A DNA stretch of 64,000 nt from NCBI RefSeq assembly GCF_000342005.1, contig NZ_AOHO01000071.1, positions 144,365 through 208,364 of the forward strand, read 5' to 3'. Positions 8,796-16,556 of this stretch are shown one piece after another. The notes beneath the pieces are model-generated. The model saw nothing but the letters and a program-made list of their open reading frames with translations. It was not told the origin of the DNA and ran no database searches. Made by a program: the position numbers and the translations under genes. Position 1 is the stretch's first letter. Each line of letters opens with the position of its first letter. The stretch is from Amycolatopsis decaplanina DSM 44594 (GTDB lineage Bacteria > Actinomycetota > Actinomycetes > Mycobacteriales > Pseudonocardiaceae).

Positions 8796-9838
8796 GGACC
8801 GCGCTGACCGAACTGGCCGGGATCCGGCACCCGATCGTGCAGACCGGGATGGGCTGGGTCGCCGGACCACGGCTGGTGTCCGCGACGGCGGAAGCGGGCG
8901 GTCTCGGCATCCTCGCGTCGGCGACGATGACCTACGACGAGCTGGCGGCGGCGATCAAGGAGGTCAAGAGCCGCACGTCGCGGCCGTTCGGGGTCAACCT
9001 CCGCGCGGACGCCGAGGACGCCGCGCGCCGGGTCGAGCTGCTCATCACCGAGGAAGTCCGCGTCGCGTCCTTCGCGCTCGCGCCGAAGAAGGACATGATC
9101 GCGCGGCTCAAGGACAACGGCGTCCTCGTCGTCCCTTCGGTCGGTGCGGCCAGGCACGCGGAGAAGGTCGCGGGCTGGGGTGCCGACGCCGTCATCGTGC
9201 AGGGCGGCGAGGGCGGTGGGCACACCGGCGGGGTCGCGACGACGCTGCTGCTGCCCTCGGTGCTGGACGCCGTCGACATCCCGGTGGTCGCGGCGGGCGG
9301 CTTCTTCGACGGCCGGGGGCTGGCCGCCGCGCTCGCCTACGGGGCGGCCGGGGTCGCCATGGGCACCCGGTTCCTCCTGACGAGGGAAAGCACCGTTCCC
9401 GACGAGATCAAGCAGGCTTACCTCGCCCGTGACCTCAACGGCACTGTCGTCACCCGCAAGGTGGACGGGATGCCGCATCGCGTCCTGCGGACGGAACTGG
9501 TCGATGCGCTCGAGTCCGCCGGTCCGGTGAGCGGCCTCGCCAGGGCCGCCCGCAACGCCGCGAAGTTCCGGAAGCTGACCGGGCTGTCGTGGCGCTCGCT
9601 GGCCACCGAAGGGTTGCGGATGAAACGCGGCGGCGACCGGACGTGGTCACAGGTCCTGATGGCCGCCAACACGCCGATGCTGCTGCGCGCCGGGCTGGTC
9701 GAGGGCGACCGGAGCGCCGGCGTGCTGGCGTCCGGGCAGGTCGTCGGCCTGCTCGACGACCTGCCCGCGGTCGGCGACCTCATCGAGACGATCGTCGCCG
9801 ACGCCACCGGTGTCCTGCGGCGGCTGGCCTCGGAGTGA
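8792..9838 (+). CDS. ipdC: IpdC, flavin-dependent HIP-pathway enzyme (nitronate monooxygenase family)
   Basis: A 348-aa TIM-barrel flavoprotein of the 2-nitropropane dioxygenase-like family. The FMN phosphate site is visible as QGGEGGGHTGG near residue 135 and AAGGFFDGRGLAAALAYGAAGVAMGTRF from about residue 168. In the mycobacterial pathway IpdC acts on the hydroxylated HIP-CoA ring before EchA20. It is the last gene of the echA20-ipdABC operon; the stop at 9838 is followed by a separate hydrolase gene with its own start. Confidence 0.92.
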   Translation: MRTALTELAGIRHPIVQTGMGWVAGPRLVSATAEAGGLGILASATMTYDELAAAIKEVKSRTSRPFGVNLRADAEDAARRVELLITEEVRVASFALAPKKDMIARLKDNGVLVVPSVGAARHAEKVAGWGADAVIVQGGEGGGHTGGVATTLLLPSVLDAVDIPVVAAGGFFDGRGLAAALAYGAAGVAMGTRFLLTRESTVPDEIKQAYLARDLNGTVVTRKVDGMPHRVLRTELVDALESAGPVSGLARAARNAAKFRKLTGLSWRSLATEGLRMKRGGDRTWSQVLMAANTPMLLRAGLVEGDRSAGVLASGQVVGLLDDLPAVGDLIETIVADATGVLRRLASE

Positions 9839-9869
9839 GGGGCCGGGCGCGCTGTGCTTGACTTCGGCC

Positions 9870-10661
9870 ATGATCTCGGAGAGTCGTTGTCCGGTCGAGG
9901 ACGGTGAGCTGTACGTCCGCAGCACCGGCGAAGGGCCGCTTCTGCTCCTGATCGCGGGAGGGCTGGGTTCCGCCGACACCTTCCGGGCGATGACGAAGCT
10001 GCTCGCGGACGACTACACCGTCGTCACCTACGACCGGCGCGGCCACTTCCGCAGCACGGACACCAGCACCGGCCCGGTCAGCGTGCCGAAGCAGGCCGAC
10101 GACGCCCACGCGGTGCTCCAGCACGTCGGCGGCGGGCCCGCGAGCGTGTTCGGGACCAGCGCGGGCGCCATGATCGGTCTCGACCTCGTCGCCCGCTACC
10201 CGGACGCGGCGACGGTGCTGGTCGCGCACGAACCTCCCGCCATCCAGCTGCTGCCCGACGCGCTCGGCTGGCTCGACGAAGCCAACGCGCAGGTCCGGCT
10301 CGCGCAGGCGGGCGACCTGATGGGGGCGTTCAAGCGGTTCACCGACGGGATCGCCGGCGCCGCGCTGCCCGAACTGCGTGCGATCCGGCTGCCGAACGAG
10401 GAGGACTGGAAGCGGCTGTTCGGCCGCGAACTGGCCGAGATCCTCGATTACCTTCCCGATCTGCGGGCACTGCGGCGGAGCAGGACCGAGATCGTCCCCG
10501 TCGCGGGCGTCGGCAGCCGGGGGCACTACCACTACCAGCCCGCGAAGGTCCTCGCGCTGGAACTGGGGTTGCCGTTCACGGAGGTGCCCGGCGCGCATCT
10601 GGCGCCGCAGCGGAACCCCGCCCAGTTCACCGAAGCGCTGCGCGGCCTGCTCGAAGGCTGA
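9870..10661 (+). CDS. Alpha/beta hydrolase
   Basis: The 263-aa protein has the alpha/beta hydrolase layout: LLLLIAGGLGS (oxyanion strand), YDRRGHFRS, the nucleophile elbow G-T-S-A-G-A near residue 97, and a C-terminal GAHLAPQRNP histidine. The acid is probably an Asp or Glu of the loop after IVPVAG. It starts 31 bp after ipdC with ATG at 9870, so it could be read from the same transcript, but it is not part of the known HIP gene set. The substrate is unknown. Confidence 0.75.
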   Translation: MISESRCPVEDGELYVRSTGEGPLLLLIAGGLGSADTFRAMTKLLADDYTVVTYDRRGHFRSTDTSTGPVSVPKQADDAHAVLQHVGGGPASVFGTSAGAMIGLDLVARYPDAATVLVAHEPPAIQLLPDALGWLDEANAQVRLAQAGDLMGAFKRFTDGIAGAALPELRAIRLPNEEDWKRLFGRELAEILDYLPDLRALRRSRTEIVPVAGVGSRGHYHYQPAKVLALELGLPFTEVPGAHLAPQRNPAQFTEALRGLLEG

Positions 10662-10662
10662 G

Positions 10663-10752
10663 TCAGGGCATCAGGGACAGCTTCCCGACCAGCTTGTCGA
10701 TCCGGTTGCGCGGGCCGGCGATGCCGATCGCGCGGTAGTCCGGCGAGGCGCC
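10663..10752 (-). pseudogene. Possible remnant of a regulator C-terminus
   Basis: On the minus strand, directly after the stop of the acetyltransferase and in the same frame, 29 codons stay open and read like a protein tail (YRAIGIAGPRNRIDKLVGKL) before a TGA at 10663-10665. AIGIAGPRNRI recalls the C-terminus of IclR-type regulators. It has no start of its own. It may be a decayed gene end or chance; low confidence. Confidence 0.25.
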
Positions 10753-11310
10753 TCAGAGCTCCCGGATGACGCGGGCCGGGTTGCCCGCGGCGAACACCTT
10801 CGACGGCAGGTCACGCGTGACGACACTGCCCGCGCCCACCACCGTGTCGTCCCCGATGGTCACCCCGGCGCACACGATGACGCCGCCGCCGAACCAGACG
10901 TTGTTCCCGATGGTGATCGGCGCGGCCGATTCCCAGCGCTGCCGCCGCAGTTCGTGATCCTCCATGGGATGCAATGCCGTCAGCAGCTGGCAGCGCGGGC
11001 CGATCGAGCAGTCCGAGCCGATCTTGATCGGCGCGCAGTCGAGCAGGATGGCGTCGTAGTTGAGGAAACTGTTGGCGCCGATCTCGATCAGGTAGCCGTA
11101 GTCGCACTGGAACCGCGGCATGATCCAGGAACCCTCGCCGAGTTTTCCCAGCAGTTCGCGCAGAATCGTGTCCCGCTCGCCGGTCTCCTCGGCGCCCGTG
11201 CCGTTGAACCGGTCGACGAGCGCCTGAGCCCGCCTGCGGTCCGCGACCAGTTCAGGGTCGTTGTCCCGGTACAGCTCGCCGCGCAGCATGCGGTCCTTCT
11301 GCTCACCCAT
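10753..11310 (-). CDS. Maltose/galactoside O-acetyltransferase-like hexapeptide enzyme
   Basis: A 185-aa left-handed beta-helix acetyltransferase of the Maa/LacA/NodL type, which moves acetyl groups from acetyl-CoA to sugars. The N-terminus MGEQKDRMLRGELYRDNDPEL is the family's Mac domain. The catalytic-site region CQLLTALHP supplies the histidine near residue 114. Hexapeptide repeats follow (ITIGNNVWFGGGVIVCAGVTIGDDTVVGAGSVV), and the ending is typical. It stands alone, downstream of a palindromic terminator. Confidence 0.88.
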   Translation of the reverse strand: MGEQKDRMLRGELYRDNDPELVADRRRAQALVDRFNGTGAEETGERDTILRELLGKLGEGSWIMPRFQCDYGYLIEIGANSFLNYDAILLDCAPIKIGSDCSIGPRCQLLTALHPMEDHELRRQRWESAAPITIGNNVWFGGGVIVCAGVTIGDDTVVGAGSVVTRDLPSKVFAAGNPARVIREL

Positions 11311-11490
11311 GCCGCCAACCTACCGAAAGAGCCCAGCCGGCGAGCCTCCCTCGGGAAGCCACCGGCAGGGCGGGGGAACGCTTGCGGAGCGTTCTTCAGT
11401 TGTGTCGATCCGTTTCCGGGTAGGGCCGGCCCGGCGGGTGGGGGAGGTGTAGGGGGCCCCGCCGGGCCGGAGTTTCTCCTTCCTGTGAAC

Positions 11491-11534
11491 TCGTGAGTGG
11501 TAAGGATGGTTAGAACCGTCCTCACCACTCACGA
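11491..11534. terminator. Palindrome TCGTGAGTGG...CCACTCACGA
   Basis: Two 21-nt arms (11491-11511 and 11514-11534) pair with one A:C mismatch and one G:T. It lies 24 bp after the end of the DUF1996 gene. A nearly identical palindrome is found at 61730-61777. The rest of 11311-11557 contains no gene. Confidence 0.6.
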
Positions 11535-11557
11535 GGTGGGTACGGCCGTTCAGGGAT

Positions 11558-12628
11558 TCATTCGCGACACTTGCGGCCCTCGTTGACGCAGTCGACGAGG
11601 CGGCCCATGATCCGGCCCGGCATGACGTTCGCGAAATCGTCGTGGTCGGAAAAGGGGTTGTGGTTCTCCTCGGGGAACGAGTCCACTTTGTACTGCCCGT
11701 CGGCCTGGATCTGCCGCGGGATCTCGTAGGTCAGTGAGATGGTGAGCTCCGGGACGGCGGTCAGGCCCTTCGCGCACGCGCCGTTCTCGTCGGGGTACTT
11801 GATGTGGTCCCGGTGGTTCTCGCTGTCGATGTTGTCACCGTCGAGGCAGCTCGGGAACGTGTGCACGCGCTTGACGTCGCTGCCCTCGGGACAGATCGGG
11901 TACTGCTTGATGAGCCTGTCCTCGAAGCCGGTACAGGTCCAGCTCTCCCGCGCGTCGGCGGGGCCGTTCGTGGTGACCTTCGCGTCACCGTAAAGGATCC
12001 GGAGGAACTTCGGCATCTCCTTCACCTGCTCCCGGGCGTTGCCCTTGAAGGTGATGTCGACGACCGCGGGCCGCTGGATCTCACCGTCATTGCCGGCGAG
12101 TTCGTTTTTCGCGTTCGGTTCGTCGAGTCCGGCCTGGTCCCGGCCGCGCTTCCGGTCGCCCTGCTGTCGTCCGCCTTCTTTTCCGGTGTCGATCCGCACC
12201 ACCGGCCAGAAGTACGCCGATTCGTCACCGTTCTCACAGGTGGTGCCTGCGCCCAGCAGGCTGCCGTTGTCCGAATCCGCGTTCGTGGAAAGGTTTCCTA
12301 CGTAATCGTGCAGATGCTGGGCGCCGTTGCGCACACCCGGCTGCGCGATGAAGTTGTCGGGATTGAAATGCCCGTTCTCGTTCCTGCCGCAGTCGACGGT
12401 GAACGAACCCGTGGACGCGTTCCGGCCCGGTCTCGGTTTGTCGACATTCGGTCGGACCTTGGTGATGTCCACGAACTGCGACTTGTCCACCTCGTCCGCG
12501 GCGGCGCGGCCGGGGTCGCCGGTCGTGGTGGACACCACCAGTCCGCCGACCGCGATCGACAAACCCAGCAACGCGGTCGCGATCTTGGTCCTGCGGGCGA
12601 TCCGATGGCGCCCTTGATTTCGTGCCAT
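11558..12628 (-). CDS. Secreted DUF1996 protein
   Basis: The 356-aa product has a cationic N-terminus, a hydrophobic stretch (about residues 15-33) and a probable AAADEV cleavage region, so it is probably exported. The mature part fits DUF1996: FTVDCGRNENGHFNPDNFIAQP, AQHLHDYVGN, ESAYFWPVVR, then CLDGDNIDSENHRDHIKYP. The family's function is unknown; the paired His and Asp/Asn residues suggest a metal site (inference). A promoter with the hexamers TGAACC and CGTATC stands about 125 bp upstream, the same as before the redox operon at 14377, so the nearby ECF sigma factor probably controls it. Confidence 0.85.
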   Translation of the reverse strand: MARNQGRHRIARRTKIATALLGLSIAVGGLVVSTTTGDPGRAAADEVDKSQFVDITKVRPNVDKPRPGRNASTGSFTVDCGRNENGHFNPDNFIAQPGVRNGAQHLHDYVGNLSTNADSDNGSLLGAGTTCENGDESAYFWPVVRIDTGKEGGRQQGDRKRGRDQAGLDEPNAKNELAGNDGEIQRPAVVDITFKGNAREQVKEMPKFLRILYGDAKVTTNGPADARESWTCTGFEDRLIKQYPICPEGSDVKRVHTFPSCLDGDNIDSENHRDHIKYPDENGACAKGLTAVPELTISLTYEIPRQIQADGQYKVDSFPEENHNPFSDHDDFANVMPGRIMGRLVDCVNEGRKCRE

Positions 12629-12751
12629 TGACTGCTCACCTCATTCGTTTCCGGGCACGCCGATCACTCGCGCCCGGGCATGAGCCACGCATTTGTCGAA
12701 TTTCGCGGCGAATCTTCTGTTCGCCCGCCGATCCGGATCCGGCTAACAGGA

Positions 12752-12779
12752 GATACGGCTCCGACGAGGGAGCGGTTCA
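12752..12779 (-). promoter_or_regulatory. SigL-type ECF promoter of the DUF1996 gene
   Basis: Read on the minus strand: TGAACC (12779-12774), 16 bp, CGTATC (12757-12752). The published SigL pattern of M. tuberculosis is TGAACC-N16/17-CGTgtc. Both hexamers and the spacing are identical to the site at 14203-14230. Confidence 0.65.
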
Positions 12780-12814
12780 AAACGCGATCCGGCCGTTATC
12801 TTCCCGTTATAAAA

Positions 12815-13570
12815 CTAGCGGCGTACGACGGCCAGCACGGTGCCGTCCTGCTTGTGGACCTCGAAGCGTTCGATGTCGGCCTTCTGCAATGCCGTCGAAC
12901 CGGTGATGACGAGTGGATCCGGGGAACCGGGAACGCCGTAACCCTTGGACGGCACGCTCCAGTTGTTGACGACGTAGGCCTCTCCGCCGTGGGAGTAGGC
13001 GAAAAGCTGGCAGATCATCGGCCCGATGAGGCCGCGCAGTTCGAGTTCGACGGCACTGCCCCATTCCTTCTCCTGCACCGTGACCTCGGCGGCGACCGCG
13101 TTGCCGGCCTCGGACCAGCCGAACGGGGCGGCGCCGCCGTCCGGGCCCGCCTCGCGTTCCCGGGACGGCGTCGGAGACGGCACCACCGACGTGACGACAG
13201 TGGGCGCGGCTTGCGTGATGACCGGTTCACGGTCGGTGAGCGAAAGAACGGCGAGCGGTCCGCCGACGACGAGCACGAGGACAGCGGCGGCCGTCGCGAG
13301 CCGGATGACCTTGCGACGACGATCCGCCTTGGCGGCGTCCGCGAGCAGCATCCGCAGCACCCGCGGCCCCGGCCCCTTCACGGGCGGGTCCGGCCAGCTC
13401 TTCTTGACCATGTCCAGGATGTCGGGCAGGTGGTACATCTCCACCAGTTCGACCTGGCATTCGGGGCACTCCAGCAGATGCGCCTCGAACCTGGCGTGAT
13501 CCTCCTCGCCGAGGACGCCCAGCACGTAGGCGGCGATATCCGTGTGGACAGCTCCGGACATCTCGCTCAC
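12815..13570 (-). CDS. Zinc-finger anti-sigma factor
   Basis: A 251-aa membrane anti-sigma factor. The N-terminal ZAS motif HLLECPEC (H-x3-C-x2-C, about residues 31-38) is followed by the AYVLG-type helix partner; one TM segment (about residues 92-110, ATAAAVLVLVVGGPLAVLSL) separates it from an outer domain of about 140 residues. That layout resembles RslA/RskA partners of SigL/SigK. Its start overlaps the sigma gene stop by four bases. It should hold the sigma factor at the membrane until an outside or redox signal releases it (family knowledge). Confidence 0.85.
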   Translation of the reverse strand: MSEMSGAVHTDIAAYVLGVLGEEDHARFEAHLLECPECQVELVEMYHLPDILDMVKKSWPDPPVKGPGPRVLRMLLADAAKADRRRKVIRLATAAAVLVLVVGGPLAVLSLTDREPVITQAAPTVVTSVVPSPTPSREREAGPDGGAAPFGWSEAGNAVAAEVTVQEKEWGSAVELELRGLIGPMICQLFAYSHGGEAYVVNNWSVPSKGYGVPGSPDPLVITGSTALQKADIERFEVHKQDGTVLAVVRR

Positions 13571-14088
13571 CCCCGCTCCTGCAGCGCCCTGCGCAACGCG
13601 CGCACAGCGTGGTGGATCCGCGATTTCACCGTACCCGGCGGAACCCCGAGCGTCGCCGCGACCTCGTTCACGGTGCGGTCACGCAGGTAGGTCTGCTGGA
13701 CGGCTTCACGTTGTTCCGGGGAAAGATCGCGCAGGGCCTCGTAAACGATCATGGCCGCGAGCGTCTTCTCCGATTCGTCCGGCACTCCGATCGAATCCGA
13801 CTCCAGTTCCTCCACCTCTTGAGGGCGGGCGCTCCGGCTCCGCCAGCCGTCGATGACGATGCGCCTGGCCACGGTGAACAGCCAGGCGCGCAGCATTTCC
13901 GGCTGCCGGTCGAGTTTGCCGGCGTTGCGCCACGCCTTGATCAGCGTCTCCTGGACCACGTCCTCGGCCCACTGACGATCGTGACCGGTCAGCTTCAGCA
14001 CGAACGCCATCAGGCTCGATCCGAACTCCTGGTACAACGCCCTGATGAGGTCGTCATGCCCGTTCGACGCGGGTTCATGATCGACCAT
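13567..14088 (-). CDS. ECF sigma factor, SigL-like
   Basis: A 173-aa ECF sigma factor. Region 2 is seen as AEDVVQETLIKAWRN (about residues 40-55) and LRAWLFTVARRIVIDGWRS. Region 4 is LSPEQREAVQQTYLRDRTVNEVAATLGVPPGTVKSRIHHAVRALR at the C-terminus. Length and wording resemble M. tuberculosis SigL. I place the start at the ATG at 14088 (MVDHEP), dropping an unlikely 43-residue extension that would cross the promoter region. It is co-transcribed with its anti-sigma gene and diverges from the redox operon. Confidence 0.85.
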   Translation of the reverse strand: MVDHEPASNGHDDLIRALYQEFGSSLMAFVLKLTGHDRQWAEDVVQETLIKAWRNAGKLDRQPEMLRAWLFTVARRIVIDGWRSRSARPQEVEELESDSIGVPDESEKTLAAMIVYEALRDLSPEQREAVQQTYLRDRTVNEVAATLGVPPGTVKSRIHHAVRALRRALQERG

Positions 14089-14154
14089 TGGCTGCAGTAT
14101 CCGAGAGTGGCGTCCCACGCGGCACATCCTTGTGGGATCAGGGGCGATAAGTCC

Positions 14155-14182
14155 AGTACCAAAACCGCTCCGGCCCGGTTCT
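14155..14182 (-). promoter_or_regulatory. Possible autoregulatory ECF promoter
   Basis: On the minus strand AGAACC (14182-14177), 16 bp, GGTACT (14160-14155). The -35 is close to the TGAACC of the two stronger sites and the spacing is the same, but the -10 differs. It would start transcription about 60 bp before the sigma gene. Confidence 0.4.
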
Positions 14183-14202
14183 CCGAGCGCGGGAAAATTT
14201 TT

Positions 14203-14230
14203 TGAACCGTTTCCCACTCGTGACCGTATC
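14203..14230 (+). promoter_or_regulatory. SigL-type ECF promoter of the redox operon
   Basis: TGAACC (14203-14208), 16 bp, CGTATC (14225-14230). It is identical in hexamers and spacing to the minus-strand site before the DUF1996 gene and points toward the lipoprotein gene at 14377. Confidence 0.65.
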
Positions 14231-14276
14231 CCCTACCGAAGACCCCGACCCGGCGCTGTCCCCCCGCACCGCCGAA

Positions 14277-14307
14277 TCCACTGTGGATCATGACTGTCCA
14301 CAGTGGA
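14277..14307. promoter_or_regulatory. Pair of 11-bp palindromes in the redox operon leader
   Basis: TCCACTGTGGA (14277-14287) and TCCACAGTGGA (14297-14307) are each palindromic and lie 20 bp apart, two helical turns. They could be a double operator, or together a hairpin in the leader RNA with an 11-bp stem. No regulator can be named. Confidence 0.45.
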
Positions 14308-14376
14308 ATTAAATCTGCCCGCACACCATCTCCCCGCGGTGATGGCGTTCTCCTCTGCCCCGACAGGAGGATTTCC

Positions 14377-14937
14377 GTGAACCCCTTGTCACGCTCGGTC
14401 ATACCTCTGACCCTCACCTTGGCCGCGGTCGCGCTGACCGCGGCCTGCACCACCGGTACCGCGGGACCGAACGGCTCTCCGGGCGCGGCTTCCACCGCCG
14501 GCGCGGCGGGGATCCCGGGAATGCCCGACCCCGCGGCCGAACCGGCCCCCGGTGTCACCGCGGCGATCCTGTTCGACCTCGGGCCGATCGTCACCGACAC
14601 AGGAGGCTTCACGCTTTATCGCTACGACAAGGACACGGTCAACCCACCCAAGTCGAATTGCGCCGAAACCTGTTCGCGGACCTGGATTCCCGCCAAGGCG
14701 GGCGCCGACCTCGTGGTGACCGGGATCGATCGCGCCCTGGTCGGCACCGTGACCAGGGATGACGGCACCGAGCAGGTCACGCTCGCGGGATGGCCGCTCT
14801 ACCGCAATGTGAAGGACGCGATGCCCGGCAACACCGGCGGGCAAGGCGTCGACGACGCATGGTTCCCCGCCAAACCGGACGGGACGAAAGTGCTGCTCAC
14901 CGCGGACACCTGGCAGGCCGATGACCTCGGCATCTGA
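14377..14937 (+). CDS. Lipoprotein with two secreted repeats (PF03640/COG4315 type)
   Basis: A 186-aa lipoprotein: short cationic start, hydrophobic core, then the lipobox LTAAC giving a lipidated Cys near residue 23. After a Gly/Pro/Ala-rich linker come two repeats of the PF03640 kind: FTLYRYDKDT...NCAETCSRTWIPAKAG and GWPLYRNVKDAMPGNTGGQGVDDAWFPAKP. The first repeat keeps a C-x3-C pair, the second has lost it. The GTG at 14377 has AGGAGG six bases before it. It heads an operon of redox proteins, so an electron-transfer or metal role on the outer face is likely (inference). Confidence 0.85.
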   Translation: MNPLSRSVIPLTLTLAAVALTAACTTGTAGPNGSPGAASTAGAAGIPGMPDPAAEPAPGVTAAILFDLGPIVTDTGGFTLYRYDKDTVNPPKSNCAETCSRTWIPAKAGADLVVTGIDRALVGTVTRDDGTEQVTLAGWPLYRNVKDAMPGNTGGQGVDDAWFPAKPDGTKVLLTADTWQADDLGI

Positions 14938-15691
14938 CGCCCTCGGTGTGTTCTCCCGCGTGGTGCTCGTCCTGCTGACGACGGCCGTGGTGAGCCTTTT
15001 CGGCCCTGTCGGCGACGCGCACGCCCAAGAACTCTCCGCGGCGGACAAGAACCTGATCGTCAACGTCAAACTGGCCGGGCTGTGGGAAATGCCCGCCGGG
15101 ATGTGGGCGCAGGAACGCGGGAAGAGCAAGCGGACCCGCGAAGTCGGCCGGACGTTGATGATCGATCACGGCAGGCTCGACACCGCGACGCACACCATCG
15201 CCGACCGGTTCGGCATCGCCCTGCCGTCCGAGCCGTCGGATCAGCAGTCCGCGTGGCTCGGCGAGATGAAGGCCGCCCGCGACGACAGCGAGTTCGACCG
15301 GATCTTCGCCAACCGGCTCCGGTACGCGCACGGTGTGCTGTTCCCCATCATCGCGCAGGTCAGGGCCGGTACCCGCAACGACGTCGTCCGCGACTACGCC
15401 ACCACGGCGAACCAAGCGGTGCTGCGGCATATGACGCTGCTGGAGAGCACCGGCGTCGTCGACCAGTCGCTGATGCCGGAAGCCCCGGTGCCGCAGTCGA
15501 ATGCGGCCAACGCCGCGATGGACGTCGGCTTCGGCGACCTCGCCCTCGGCCTGCTGCTCGCGGTGGTGCTCGGCGGCGGACTGTTCTTCGCCGTCCGGAC
15601 CCTGCGCACCAAGAACACCCGGACCCGCGAACGCGCGGCCGCCGCCGAACCGGATCAGGTTCCCAGTGCCCCAGGAGAGATCAATGTATGA
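14921..15691 (+). CDS. Exported DUF4142-family protein with C-terminal membrane anchor
   Basis: A 256-aa protein with a signal peptide (about residues 1-36, ending DAHAQEL), a helical DUF4142 domain (LSAADKNLIVNVKLAGLWEMPAGMWAQERG, then HGRLDTATHTIADRFGI), and a C-terminal membrane helix near residues 205-225 (LALGLLLAVVLGGGLFFAV) followed by a basic tail. DUF4142 is related to ferritin-like helical bundles, but its function is unknown. It overlaps the lipoprotein gene by 17 bp and the next gene by 8 bp, so the operon is tightly coupled. Confidence 0.82.
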   Translation: MTSASDALGVFSRVVLVLLTTAVVSLFGPVGDAHAQELSAADKNLIVNVKLAGLWEMPAGMWAQERGKSKRTREVGRTLMIDHGRLDTATHTIADRFGIALPSEPSDQQSAWLGEMKAARDDSEFDRIFANRLRYAHGVLFPIIAQVRAGTRNDVVRDYATTANQAVLRHMTLLESTGVVDQSLMPEAPVPQSNAANAAMDVGFGDLALGLLLAVVLGGGLFFAVRTLRTKNTRTRERAAAAEPDQVPSAPGEINV

Positions 15692-16289
15692 CCAGTGGTC
15701 CGAGGCGGTGATCGTGCTGACCCAGAAATCGGACACCGACCCCGGTATCAAGGGCATGGCGCAGACCTCCGCCCGGATCTCGTACGGCTTCATGTGCCTC
15801 ACCCTGTGCTGGGGCGTGTTCACCGCGACCGGCTGGATCAAGTCGCTGACCGGGCGGAAGGCACTGCGCAACTCCCATATGGTGCTCGGCATCCTGACGC
15901 TGTCGTTCGGTGTCGTGCACGCGATGTCGTTCCTGTTCCTGCCCGACGGTTTCACCCTGGCGCAGATCTCGATCCCGCTCCTGCCGGGCACACTGGCACG
16001 GCACGAACTCGGCGTGATCGGGCTCGAGGTCATGATCGCCGTCGCGCTGACCGGCGGCATCAGCCGGTTCAGCTCCTACCGGCGCTTTCTGTGGATCCAC
16101 CGGCTCGCCTATCCGGCGGTCGCGATCACCGCGCTGCATTCGTTCTTCGGTGCCATGGCCAACGGGCATCTCGGCCTGCTGTGGTTCGGCGGGATCACGC
16201 TGCTGGTCCCCGTGGTGCTGCTGACCACGCTGCGGTTCACGCCGACCCGGTACCTGGAACGGCTGGGCCTGGTCGAAGAACTGGTCTGA
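15684..16289 (+). CDS. Ferric reductase-like transmembrane di-heme protein
   Basis: A 201-aa integral membrane protein with about six helices. Four histidines stand as His65/His79 and His139/His152, the 13-residue spacings typical of two b-type hemes stacked in ferric reductase/NOX transmembrane domains. It lacks the FAD/NADPH domains of full ferric reductases; the separate ferredoxin and FAD reductase encoded next door could supply electrons. The ATG at 15684 lies inside the end of the previous gene, after GGAGA. Confidence 0.85.
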   Translation: MYDQWSEAVIVLTQKSDTDPGIKGMAQTSARISYGFMCLTLCWGVFTATGWIKSLTGRKALRNSHMVLGILTLSFGVVHAMSFLFLPDGFTLAQISIPLLPGTLARHELGVIGLEVMIAVALTGGISRFSSYRRFLWIHRLAYPAVAITALHSFFGAMANGHLGLLWFGGITLLVPVVLLTTLRFTPTRYLERLGLVEELV

Positions 16290-16319
16290 CGGCCGCCGAA
16301 CGACTTGGAGAAACGAAAA

Positions 16320-16556
16320 ATGATCTTCGGAAGCATACGGCGCGGCACTCGTGTCAGCGTCGACAACGAGCGGTGCGAGATCTTCGGCTTCTGCGAGATG
16401 GAGGCGCCGTCCACCTTCAAGATCGGACCGGACGGCAAGCTCCGCATCCGCCGGATGGTCGACCGGGACGGGTTGGACCAGGCCATCTCCGCCGCCCGGC
16501 TCTGCCCGAAACAAGCCATCAGAGTCAAGGGAGAAGGAGCGTACGACGATGAGTGA
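16320..16556 (+). CDS. Small [3Fe-4S]-type ferredoxin
   Basis: A 78-aa acidic ferredoxin with Cys19, Cys25 (C-x5-C) and Cys62 followed by Pro, the three-ligand pattern of single-cluster [3Fe-4S] ferredoxins that often serve P450s. The start is the ATG at 16320, with GGAG 10 bp upstream; a TTG 15 bp earlier is possible. Its last codons overlap the reductase start. Given the operon, it probably carries electrons from the reductase to the membrane heme protein. Confidence 0.85.
   Translation: MIFGSIRRGTRVSVDNERCEIFGFCEMEAPSTFKIGPDGKLRIRRMVDRDGLDQAISAARLCPKQAIRVKGEGAYDDE

Noticed and set aside
12298..12639. Alternative short reading frames over the signal peptide region of the DUF1996 gene.
   Set aside because: They lie in other frames of a well-supported gene and contain no recognisable domain.
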